This document shows positions 53,047 to 60,230 of a stretch of 64,000 nt of DNA, piece by piece. The DNA is from Streptomyces sp. AC512_CC834 (GTDB lineage Bacteria; Actinomycetota; Actinomycetes; Streptomycetales; Streptomycetaceae). The DNA is taken from the NCBI RefSeq assembly GCF_019049325.1, contig NZ_JAGMUO010000051.1, positions 7,259-71,258 of the forward strand, given 5' to 3'. The notes below the pieces were generated by a model. It searched no databases, was not told where the DNA came from, and saw only the letters and a program-made list of their open reading frames with translations. The translations under genes were made by a program, and so were the position numbers. The number at the start of each line of letters is the position of its first letter. Position 1 is the first letter of the stretch.

Positions 53047-53801
53047 TAGGAGACTTCCGATTCGGTGCGCCATGTTCGGCCAGGCCCTCCGAGGTCAACG
53101 CCGTACTCCACAACGTTGCTTTCGCTGTCGACGAACTTGGCAGTCATCACGACCACCGGCTCTGTCGGCGGCTCTGCGGGGTTCAACTCCAAGAGTTGTG
53201 CATCCTCCGACGTCAGTCGCCGTGCGGACGCGGTATCGATCCGGTGAGTGATCGGGTGGCCGGTGGCGCGAGCGATGAGCTGCAGCGACGTCCCGCCGGT
53301 CAGGCGGTCGCTCTTCAGCAACTCCGGGATCAGTTTCCCGTACCGGGCGGGGATCCATGACGTGGAGTGCGCAACAATCCCGTGCCGGTCGCGATACACG
53401 CGACGTCGCCTGATCACATCCGAACCGGGCGACATGTCCAGGCCTCGCGCCACATCTGCGGGCGCCGGCACCACGGCGGCCTGGTGGGAGTCGGACCGTT
53501 CGCCGGATCCCCAACTCGACCCGCTTCGGCGGCCCCGGTCCTGTCGCTGGGCCCCGGAAGACATCGGGGAAGGCTGATCCAAAACCTCTGTCCCGATGCC
53601 GTGGATCCCCCGTACGAGCCCGTCAGTGCGAAGCTTTCGCAGCGCCTTTTCGGCGGTTGCGGAGCTGACCTTCCACTCCTGCGCAAGGTTCTTGATGCTC
53701 GGCAGGAGTGAGCCCGGCTGTAGCTCACCAGACGTGATCAGTTCCGCGTAGTGGGCGGCAATCTGCGCGTACGGCGCTCGATTGTCGGCCTGCTCCGACA
53801 T
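53046..53801 (-). CDS. GntR family regulator, coupled to the kinase
   Basis: A 251-aa protein. Winged helix at 10-75: YAQIAAHYAELITSGELQPG, SLLPSIKNLAQEWKVSSATA, EKALRKLRTDGLVRGIHGIG. An unusually Ser/Arg/Gly-rich linker (80-105) leads to a UTRA domain: VIRRRRVYRDRHGIVAHSTS, TGHPITHRIDTASARRLTSE, EPVVVMTAKFVDSESNVVEY. Its stop overlaps the kinase ATG by 1 bp. CCCTAGGG repeats upstream are its likely operator. Confidence 0.9.
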   Translation of the reverse strand: MSEQADNRAPYAQIAAHYAELITSGELQPGSLLPSIKNLAQEWKVSSATAEKALRKLRTDGLVRGIHGIGTEVLDQPSPMSSGAQRQDRGRRSGSSWGSGERSDSHQAAVVPAPADVARGLDMSPGSDVIRRRRVYRDRHGIVAHSTSWIPARYGKLIPELLKSDRLTGGTSLQLIARATGHPITHRIDTASARRLTSEDAQLLELNPAEPPTEPVVVMTAKFVDSESNVVEYGVDLGGPGRTWRTESEVS

Positions 53802-53847
53802 CTCGTCAGCTCCCTTGTCTCAGTGGACGACATCCCTACTGTACCCC

Positions 53848-53881
53848 TTGACACCCTAGGGTGCCCTAGGGAACCTTAGGG
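53848..53881. promoter_or_regulatory. Operator with three CCYTAGGG repeats between the GntR and sigma-like genes
   Basis: ccctaggg at 53854-53861 (inside the perfect palindrome caccctagggtg) and 53864-53871, and ccttaggg at 53874-53881, spaced exactly 10 bp, one helical turn. A plus-strand ttgaca (53848-53853) overlaps, so the GntR protein may control both the kinase operon and the rightward replication operon. Confidence 0.75.
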
Positions 53882-53946
53882 ATGTGCCCGCCGGTCGGAT
53901 GGATCGAACGGAGACCGCCTGCCCGGCGTGCACTGAACCAAGAAAA

Positions 53947-54010
53947 GCCCTGGTCATCCGCCAGGGCAAAGCAAGGAGCGGCTCCCTACCGCCAAGCAGA
54001 TAGCCGCTCC
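53947..54010 (+). promoter_or_regulatory. Two leader hairpins upstream of the sigma-like gene
   Basis: gccctgg/ccagggc at 53947-53967 and ggagcggct/agccgctcc at 53975-54010, both perfect. They lie in the probable 5' leader and may act as an attenuator or protein site. Confidence 0.5.
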
Positions 54011-54036
54011 CTGACCCTCGAAGGGGCACATCCATC

Positions 54037-54945
54037 ATGCCTGGAACCAAGACAGAAGGTCGGATCAAGGCAACCGCGTCTCGGGGCAACGGCCCCGGTG
54101 GGCGGAGGCTGGACCGGGGCGAGATCATCCCTCTCACGCCCAAGCAGACGGAGCGCCTGGCCGGCCTGTACGAGGAGTTCGGCGGGGGCCGTCTGGAGAG
54201 CTACGCGGCCCGCAAGCTGATGAACCACGGCATGGACCGTGACCGGGCCGTCGGGCTGGCCGACGACATCGCGCAGGACGTCTGGGTGGCCGTGGCCAGG
54301 GAGACCACCAAGCCGCTCATGGCGGCCGATGAGCTGAGCGCGGATGAGCGTCGGATCTTCCTGTTCGGTCGCGTCAAGACCGAGGTTCACCAGTACTTCC
54401 GCCGTGGGTCGACCTCGGAGTACCTCGTGGACTGGACGGACCCGTCGACCTGCAACACCCTGTGCCCGGTGCTGCCCGAGGGCTGTGCCCGCACGACGTT
54501 GCCCGCCTACCTCGACACGATGGTGTCCGCGCTCCCGGAGCGTGAGCGGGCGGCCCTGCTGCTGCGCCTGGAGGGCCTGCCCATGCGGCGGCTGGCCGAA
54601 CGTCTCGGGGCCAGCTACCCGACCGCCAACCGGCTCGTGGAAACGGCGCTGCTGCTGATCCAGATCGACAACCCGGGACTGTCGGCGGACCCGGTGCCGG
54701 TGGAGTCGCTGCACGCGTGGGAGCGCACGGAGCTGGCCCGTATGAGCGCGGCGCAGCGTGCGGCCCTGCTGCGCATGGATGAGACCTCCCGCCGGGCCCT
54801 GCTGATGCACGTGGGGCAGGGGCTGAGCATCACGGAGGTGGCCCGGCGGCTGGACGTTCCGCGCTACCAGGTGCTTCCGGTGCTGGGTGCCTGCGCCACG
54901 GCGCTGCGCTCGCTCACGGCCGACGACATGGAGCAGGCGGCATGA
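54037..54945 (+). CDS. Sigma-factor-like protein with two C-terminal HTH segments
   Basis: A 302-aa protein. Residues 45-110 resemble sigma-70 region 2 (RLESYAARKLMNHGMDRDRA, GLADDIAQDVWVAVARE). Residues 165-210 resemble region 4 (ALPERERAALLLRLEGLPMR, RLAERLGASYPTANRLVETA). A second HTH lies near 250-290 (SITEVARRLDVPRYQVLPVL). A linker with TCNTLCPVLPEGC holds three Cys. It could direct RNA polymerase to element promoters or act as a replication-module regulator. ATGA overlap with the HNH gene. Confidence 0.75.
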   Translation: MPGTKTEGRIKATASRGNGPGGRRLDRGEIIPLTPKQTERLAGLYEEFGGGRLESYAARKLMNHGMDRDRAVGLADDIAQDVWVAVARETTKPLMAADELSADERRIFLFGRVKTEVHQYFRRGSTSEYLVDWTDPSTCNTLCPVLPEGCARTTLPAYLDTMVSALPERERAALLLRLEGLPMRRLAERLGASYPTANRLVETALLLIQIDNPGLSADPVPVESLHAWERTELARMSAAQRAALLRMDETSRRALLMHVGQGLSITEVARRLDVPRYQVLPVLGACATALRSLTADDMEQAA

Positions 54946-55475
54946 GTCGCCTCCGCCCGGTCAACTCCGCGACGCGGCGCGTGCGCAAGGAGCAGCTCGC
55001 GCGCCGTCACGGGCAGCGCTGTGCCTACTGCCGCTGCCCGTTCGCCGACCTGCGTCAGGCCACCCTCGATCACATCGCGCCTCAGTCGCTGTGGCGGACG
55101 TGGTCGGTCACCTCGCTGGTGCTGGCGTGCGTCGACTGCAACCGCCGCAAGGCCGACCGGCTGCCGCTGTCGCTCGCCCTGGTTCTGCTGGCGTGGGTCG
55201 ACCCGACCCGGCCGGTCGTCCGTCCGGTCGACTGGCCGCTGTTGGCCCGACTCGCGCACGTTCACGAGACGGCGTTGGCCAGCGTGACGGCCCGCGTCAC
55301 ACCCGGCGTCACGCCCCGACTGACGGCCGATGCGACCGGCGCACGGTCGACCCCCCACCTGCACGAATCGACCCCGCACCACCCCGTCCAGCGGGCCGGA
55401 CGGCCCGACTGCCTGCGCGCACCCCGACCGGTGCGGGCGTGCGCAGGCCCGACCGGAGAGGCAGTGTCCGCGTGA
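54942..55475 (+). CDS. HNH endonuclease
   Basis: A 177-aa protein. RHGQRCAYCRCPFADLRQAT holds the first zinc CxxC, LDHIAPQSLWRTWSVTSLVL the HNH His, and ACVDCNRRKADR the second CxxC and Asn. It is full length for the core (residues 1-75); the rest is a low-complexity Thr/Pro/Arg tail. It may act in element replication, transfer or DNA processing. It sits between the sigma-like and ATPase genes, overlapping each by 4 bp. Confidence 0.85.
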   Translation: MSRLRPVNSATRRVRKEQLARRHGQRCAYCRCPFADLRQATLDHIAPQSLWRTWSVTSLVLACVDCNRRKADRLPLSLALVLLAWVDPTRPVVRPVDWPLLARLAHVHETALASVTARVTPGVTPRLTADATGARSTPHLHESTPHHPVQRAGRPDCLRAPRPVRACAGPTGEAVSA

Positions 55476-57109
55476 ACGAGGTGAACACTCAGATGAACGA
55501 ATCGACCCGCCCCGTGAACACGACCCCCGACCGCGTGAACACCGGCGGCGGGACCGTGAACACCCGTCGGCCGGTCCCGCCCGGCGGCGGCGGTGAGGGC
55601 GGCAAGCAGCCGCCGGCCGCCGCGCGGATCGTGGCCATGGCGCGCGAGGCGTACCGGTTCGTGATGTCCACCGACGGCCGCCCCTACGCGGTAGCCCTGG
55701 ACGGGGCGAACCTCGCCGTGCCGCTGCGGGGCAAGGCGGGCCTGCGTCAGCGTCTGGCCCGACGGTTCGCGGACGCCTACCCCGGGGAGGTGGCCTCACA
55801 GTCCGCGCTCGCGGACGCCATGACCGTGCTGGAAGGCATCGCGGAAGACCACGACCCCGTACCGGTGAACCTGCGCGTAGGGCAGGCACCGGACGGCGCG
55901 AGCGTGGTCGACCTCGGCAGCGCCGACGGCCGCGCGGTCGTGGTCTCCGGTCTCGGCTGGCAGGTCGTTGACCGCTCGCCGGTGCTCTTCCGCCGCTCCG
56001 GTGCCATGGCCCCCATGCCCCCGCCGGTGCTGGACGGTGACGGCCTGGCCAAGCTGCACGCACTGCTGAACATGGACGAATCCGCGTTCCACCAGCTCGT
56101 TGCGTGGCTCGTGGCGGCCTGGATTCCCGACATCCCGCACCCGGCCCTCGTGTGCAAGGGCGAGCAGGGCACGGGCAAGTCCAAGGCCGCACAGATGTTC
56201 ATCAACCTCATCGATCCGTCCCCGGCCTCCAAGCGGAGCAAGCCGCGGGACGAGAAGGCGTGGTCCCGGCAGGCGTTCAGCTCGTGGGCCCTGTGCCTGG
56301 ACAACGTGAGCGCGATCGCCCCGTGGCTGTCGGACACCCTGTGCAAGGCGGTGACCGGTGACGGCGTGGTCGACCGTGCCCTGTACACCGACGACGACGT
56401 GGTGGTCCTCACCTTCAAGCGGGTGCTCGCCATGACCACGATCGACGCGGGAGCTCTCGCGGGGGACCTGGCCGAACGCGTGCTGCTGCTGGACTTGCAG
56501 CTCATCGACTCCCACCGGCGCCGCTCCGAGGAAGAGCTGGACGCCACCTTCGCGGTGGACCGTCCGGCCGTGCTCGCCGCCCTGTTCGACGTGCTGGCGT
56601 GCGCGCTCGCCGTGCTCCCGTCGGTGCGGCTTCAGTCCATGCCGCGCATGGCCGACTTCGCCCGCGTCCTCGCGGCCGTCGACCAGACGCAGGGCTGGCG
56701 CACACTGGACGACTACCTCGCCACGTCGGCGAACGTCGCCACGGACGCGATGGAAGGCGACCCGTTCGCCATGGCCATCGCCGCCCTGGTCGACCAGGCG
56801 GGCACCTGGCAGGGCACCGCCGCGCAGTTGCTCGAAGCGCTGCCCGTGCCGGGCCCGGTCCGGCCGCCGACCTGGCCCAAGGACGCCACCCGTGCCGGCG
56901 GACGCGTCAAGCGGCTCGCTCCGCTGCTGCGGTCCATCGGCATCACGGTGGACGACACGCAGCGTAGCCGCGACCGGCACCGGCACAAGCTGCTGATCCT
57001 CTCCCGCGCACCCGACGACGACCCGTCAGCGTCCGCACCCGACCAAGGCTCTCTGTGGCCGGAGGTGGCCCCCACGGGGCAGGGCAGAACCCTGCCTGAC
57101 CAGTCCTGA
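55472..57109 (+). CDS. Large P-loop ATPase, probable replication helicase
   Basis: A 545-aa protein with a GTG start overlapping the HNH stop (GTGA). Residues 1-35 carry Val-Asn-Thr repeats (VNEVNTQMNESTRPVNTTPD). The N-terminal domain (45-200) is unassigned. The ATPase has Walker A CKGEQGTGKSKAAQ near 230, an Asp-rich second motif SWALCLDNVSAIAPWLSD, and the Arg-finger-like LAERVLLLDLQLID, as in SF3/D5-type helicases. No primase motif is seen. Iterons of both types flank the operon, so it may be the element's replication initiator (inference). Confidence 0.78.
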   Translation: MNEVNTQMNESTRPVNTTPDRVNTGGGTVNTRRPVPPGGGGEGGKQPPAAARIVAMAREAYRFVMSTDGRPYAVALDGANLAVPLRGKAGLRQRLARRFADAYPGEVASQSALADAMTVLEGIAEDHDPVPVNLRVGQAPDGASVVDLGSADGRAVVVSGLGWQVVDRSPVLFRRSGAMAPMPPPVLDGDGLAKLHALLNMDESAFHQLVAWLVAAWIPDIPHPALVCKGEQGTGKSKAAQMFINLIDPSPASKRSKPRDEKAWSRQAFSSWALCLDNVSAIAPWLSDTLCKAVTGDGVVDRALYTDDDVVVLTFKRVLAMTTIDAGALAGDLAERVLLLDLQLIDSHRRRSEEELDATFAVDRPAVLAALFDVLACALAVLPSVRLQSMPRMADFARVLAAVDQTQGWRTLDDYLATSANVATDAMEGDPFAMAIAALVDQAGTWQGTAAQLLEALPVPGPVRPPTWPKDATRAGGRVKRLAPLLRSIGITVDDTQRSRDRHRHKLLILSRAPDDDPSASAPDQGSLWPEVAPTGQGRTLPDQS

Positions 57110-57168
57110 CGTAGCCGGAACACCGCCGGGCCGGGCCGCACACCAGCGGCCCGGACACGTCCAGCACT

Positions 57169-57280
57169 GCGGACGCTACAGCCGTCCAGCGTCCACAGCG
57201 TCCGCACCAGCGTCCACACCCCGCACCCCCGCTGGCCTGCCCCAATGCGGCCGTGCGGACGCTGGGACGCTGCGGACGCT
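57169..57280. repeat. Iteron array 2: seven AGCGTCCRC-type copies
   Basis: Reverse copies at 57169, 57255, 57263 (variant) and 57272; forward at 57188, 57197 and 57209. It lies in the 250-bp gap between the ATPase and xis genes and carries the same 9-mer as array 1. Confidence 0.85.
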
Positions 57281-57359
57281 GAAATACAGCAACTCTCCAG
57301 GACGGCGACCGGCACCACTCCCACGCACCGCCCGACGGACACGAGGAGTCACCACCGCC

Positions 57360-57599
57360 ATGCCACCCAATGAGCCGACCGACGCCCGCGCCACCCTGCG
57401 CGGCGGCCTCCCGGACCGCTACCTCACCCCCGAAGACCTCGTCACCATGTTCAGCCTCCCGAGCGTCGAAACCGTCTACCAGTGGCGCCGCAAGCGCATC
57501 GGACCGCCCGGCTTCCGCGTCGGCAAGCACGTCCGCTACGACCCGACCGCCGTCCGCGCCTGGGTGACCGAGCAGACCGCCCTCGACGACGCCGCCTGA
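57360..57599 (+). CDS. xis: Excisionase (MerR-like helix-turn-helix)
   Basis: A 79-aa protein: RYLTPEDLVTMFSLPSVETV is the winged-helix HTH and YQWRRKRIGPPGFRVGKHVR the wing and basic region, ending RAWVTEQ. This is the standard Xis/AlpA-like (HTH_17) excisionase next to actinomycete integrases. It should bend DNA and drive excision together with Int. The 382-bp gap to int holds two palindromes. Confidence 0.88.
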   Translation: MPPNEPTDARATLRGGLPDRYLTPEDLVTMFSLPSVETVYQWRRKRIGPPGFRVGKHVRYDPTAVRAWVTEQTALDDAA

Positions 57600-57639
57600 C
57601 CCGCTCAACCGGCAGGGAGCGCACCACCGACGGGCCAGG

Positions 57640-57843
57640 GAGGCAGGGAGGACTCCCTGACCGCCTCCCTGCCTCGGCTCCCTCCACCTGACCAGCACAG
57701 ACACCCCCTCAGGGAGGCAGGGAGGCACACCCCCGGCACCCCCGAAACCCCCCTCAGGAAGCCACCCGACACCCCCTGTCCCCGCCTCCCTGAGACCCGC
57801 CGGAGGGCTGCTACCGGTAGCACCCGCACCCGCTACCGGTAGC
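57640..57843. repeat. Repeat field between xis and int
   Basis: Direct and inverted copies of ggcagggagg/cctccctgcc (57645-57735, and 57783 region), and two perfect 12-bp palindromes gctaccggtagc at 57810-57821 and 57832-57843, 22 bp apart. They are probable binding sites of Xis or a regulator of int. Confidence 0.75.
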
Positions 57844-57981
57844 AACCCCGCTAGCAACCCACACCCCCAGTGAACAGGCCCGTAGCAAGTAGCGGGCCAG
57901 GCCCAACACGCGCCAAATCCGGCCGGAGCGCCGCGCCTTGGCCCTCCCGCTCCCTGCTACCAACCGAAGGAGACAGCCCTC

Positions 57982-59217
57982 ATGGCTGGCCACATCTTCG
58001 ACCGCTGGATCAAGACCACCACCGACGCCGACGGCAAGACCGCCCGCGTCAAGACCGACCGTTACGGCACGGGGATGCGCTACCAAGCCCGCTACCTCAC
58101 GCCCGATGGCAAGCGAAGGAACAAGTCCTTCCCCGACGGACAGAAGCGCCTCGCCGAGCAGTGGCTGAGCGCCATGCAAGCGGACGTGGCCCGCGGCGAC
58201 TTCATCGACCCCAACGCGTCCCGTACGACGTTCCAGGAGTTCGCGGAGAAGTGGCTCACGAGCCAGAGCGGCGATCCCAACACACGCGCGTCGATGGAGT
58301 CTCAGCTCAAGCTGCACGCCTTCCCCCGCATTGGGGCACGTCAGCTCGGATCGTTCCAGCCGAGCCACATCCGGGAGTTCGTGACGCAACTCGAAGCGTC
58401 CGGCATGTCCGGCGCGTACGCGCGCGTCATCTTCTCCAACGTCCGTGCCGTGCTGTCGGCCGCCGTAGAGGACGGATGCCTACGCCGGAACCCCTGCAAC
58501 TCGCACACAGTGACCCCGCCGGCCATCGGTGCGCGACGCGTCGTCCCCTGGGAGCCTGAGCGCGTCTTCGCCATGCACGCCGCCATGGTCGACCGCTTCC
58601 GACCGATGGTCGACGTGGGCGCAGGATGCGGCCTGCGGCAAGGGGAGATCCTTGGACTCTCTGTCGACGACATCGACTTCGACAGCGGGACCCTGCACGT
58701 GGTGCAGCAACTCAAGCTGAGCCTGAGCAAGGCAGTGTTCGCGCCCCCGAAGGGCGGAAAGCTCCGTGACGTGCCGCTGCCCGACCCCGTGGCAGAGGCT
58801 CTGCAGGAGCACATCACGCGGTTCCCGCCTGTGGAGATCAAGCTCCCGTGGATGCGAGCGAACGGCCGGCCGGTGACGCGGCGGCTCATCTTCACGGGCC
58901 CCAACGGCGGGCACGTATGGCGTACGTCGCTGAACGAAGACCACTGGAAGCCCGCTCTCGCCAAGGCGGGTGTCATCCCGAAGGCCAAGAGCCGCGAGCA
59001 CGCCGCCGCCCGCGAGCACGGCATGCACGCGCTACGGCACTTCTACGCGTCCGTGCTCCTGGACGCCGGAGAGAGCATCAAGGCGCTCGCTGAGTATCTC
59101 GGACACTCGGACCCGGGGCTAACGCTGAAGGTGTACGCGCACCTCATGCCGAGCAGCCGGGAGCGGGCCCGGAAGGCTCTCGGGCAGGCTCTCCGGCCTC
59201 AAGGACACAAGGGCTGA
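57982..59217 (+). CDS. int: Tyrosine site-specific integrase
   Basis: A 411-aa protein. Residues 1-75 are the arm-binding/AP2-like part, 75-170 the SAM-like core-binding domain (FQEFAEKWLTSQSGD). The catalytic domain shows GCGLRQGEILGL (Arg near 219), ALRHFYASVLLDAG (HxxR), LAEYLGHSD (His) and LKVYAHLMP (nucleophilic Tyr near 390), all present. RBS aaggaga is 9 bp before the ATG. It lies 78 bp from attR, pointing to it. Confidence 0.96.
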   Translation: MAGHIFDRWIKTTTDADGKTARVKTDRYGTGMRYQARYLTPDGKRRNKSFPDGQKRLAEQWLSAMQADVARGDFIDPNASRTTFQEFAEKWLTSQSGDPNTRASMESQLKLHAFPRIGARQLGSFQPSHIREFVTQLEASGMSGAYARVIFSNVRAVLSAAVEDGCLRRNPCNSHTVTPPAIGARRVVPWEPERVFAMHAAMVDRFRPMVDVGAGCGLRQGEILGLSVDDIDFDSGTLHVVQQLKLSLSKAVFAPPKGGKLRDVPLPDPVAEALQEHITRFPPVEIKLPWMRANGRPVTRRLIFTGPNGGHVWRTSLNEDHWKPALAKAGVIPKAKSREHAAAREHGMHALRHFYASVLLDAGESIKALAEYLGHSDPGLTLKVYAHLMPSSRERARKALGQALRPQGHKG

Positions 59218-59234
59218 GGTTCCAGGGAGGTTCC
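59217..59234. repeat. Paired AGGTTCC repeats near attR
   Basis: aggttcc at 59217-59223 and 59228-59234, overlapping the int stop. They match the pair near attL and may be integrase arm sites. Confidence 0.6.
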
Positions 59235-59245
59235 AGACCATGAAA

Positions 59246-59284
59246 ATGCCCCTGAGTCGCGCCGTATGCGCAGCTCAGGGGCAT
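59246..59284. terminator. Element-supplied terminator for int and gpm
   Basis: atgcccctgag/ctcaggggcat, perfect 11-bp stem around 17 nt, 11 bp from attR. On the minus strand it lies right after the gpm stop and so replaces the displaced chromosomal hairpin. Confidence 0.8.
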
Positions 59285-59294
59285 GATCACGTTC

Positions 59295-59314
59295 TCTACT
59301 TCTTCTTGCCCTGG
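59295..59314. other. Attachment site, right (attR), inside gpm
   Basis: tctacttcttcttgccctgg, encoding the last residues QGKKK and the TAG stop of gpm on the minus strand. It is an exact copy of 51236-51255. Confidence 0.9.
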
Positions 59315-60057
59315 TTCTTCACGGCCTCGATCGCAGCCGCGGCCGCGTCCGGGTCCAGGTACGTCCCGCCGGGGTTCACCGGCTTGAACTCGGCGTCGAG
59401 TTCGTAGGACAGCGGGATGCCGGTCGGGATGTTGAGGCCCGCGATGTCGGCGTCGGAGACGCCGTCGAGGTGCTTGACGAGGGCGCGCAGCGAGTTGCCG
59501 TGGGCGGCGACGAGGACCGTGCGGCCGGTGAGGAGGTCGGGGACGATGGCGTCGAACCAGTACGGGAGCATCCGGACGACGACGTCCTTGAGGCACTCCG
59601 TCTGCGGGCGCAGCTCCGGCGGGAGGGTCGCGTAACGCGGGTCGGAGAACTGCGAGTACTCGGCGTCGCGGTCCAGCGCGGGCGGCGGGGTGTCGTAGGA
59701 GCGGCGCCACAGCATGAACTGCTCCTCGCCGAACTCCGCGAGGGTCTGCGCCTTGTCCTTGCCCTGGAGGGCGCCGTAGTGGCGTTCGTTCAGGCGCCAG
59801 TGGCGGTGGACCGGGATCCAGTGGCGGTCGGCGGCCTCCAGCGCTAGCTGGGCCGTGCGGATCGCGCGCTTCTGGACGGACGTGTGGAGCACGTCGGGCA
59901 GCAGGCCGGCGTCCTTGAGCAGCTCGCCGCCGCGCGTCGCCTCCTTCTCGCCCTTCGGAGTGAGGTTGACGTCCACCCAGCCGGTGAACAGGTTCTTCTC
60001 GTTCCACTCGCTCTCGCCGTGGCGGAGGAGGATCAGCTTGTACGGTGCGTCGGCCAT
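59296..60057 (-). CDS. gpmA: 2,3-bisphosphoglycerate-dependent phosphoglycerate mutase
   Basis: A 253-aa glycolytic enzyme. LILLRHGESEWNEKNLFTGW holds the phospho-His RHG near residue 12, LNERHYGALQGKDKAQ the substrate loop, and LVAAHGNSLRALVKHLDGV the second catalytic His. It interconverts 3- and 2-phosphoglycerate in the cytoplasm. Its last six codons lie in the attachment core, so the protein is unchanged by the insertion, but the 3' UTR now comes from the element. Confidence 0.96.
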   Translation of the reverse strand: MADAPYKLILLRHGESEWNEKNLFTGWVDVNLTPKGEKEATRGGELLKDAGLLPDVLHTSVQKRAIRTAQLALEAADRHWIPVHRHWRLNERHYGALQGKDKAQTLAEFGEEQFMLWRRSYDTPPPALDRDAEYSQFSDPRYATLPPELRPQTECLKDVVVRMLPYWFDAIVPDLLTGRTVLVAAHGNSLRALVKHLDGVSDADIAGLNIPTGIPLSYELDAEFKPVNPGGTYLDPDAAAAAIEAVKNQGKKK

Positions 60058-60230
60058 GGCTCCGAGCGTAATCCAAGCCCGCGATCCCCCGCGCGGGCGC
60101 CCGGTGGGCGGACGGTGGGCGGACGGTTGACGAGAAGTGTTAATCGAGTGGCCGAGACGGGGCCCGCCTTCGTAAGTTGTGTCTGCCGCATTCGCCGCTT
60201 ACATATGTACGTCTGCTCAACGGGGGTCCC

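Larger units (their letters stand above)
51236..59314. mobile_element. Integrated mobile element in the 3' end of gpm (about 8.06 kb)
   Basis: A 20-bp direct repeat bounds it, with a tyrosine integrase and excisionase next to the right repeat. Content: YozE-like protein, GntR plus P-loop kinase, sigma-like protein, HNH nuclease, P-loop ATPase, Xis, Int, two iteron arrays and a hairpin-rich noncoding region. There is no TraB/FtsK, no RepSA or primase-polymerase, and no phage structural gene. It could be a reduced actinomycete integrative element or a phage satellite; the sequence alone does not decide. Confidence 0.88.

Noticed and set aside
54887..55471. Upstream in-frame extension of the large ATPase
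   Set aside because: It would overlap the whole HNH gene; the GTG at 55472 in a GTGA junction is the natural start.
57600..57981. CRISPR array between xis and int
   Set aside because: The repeats are short, irregular and partly inverted, without equal spacers or cas genes.
51236..59314. Complete prophage
   Set aside because: At about 8 kb there is no terminase, portal, capsid, tail or lysis gene.
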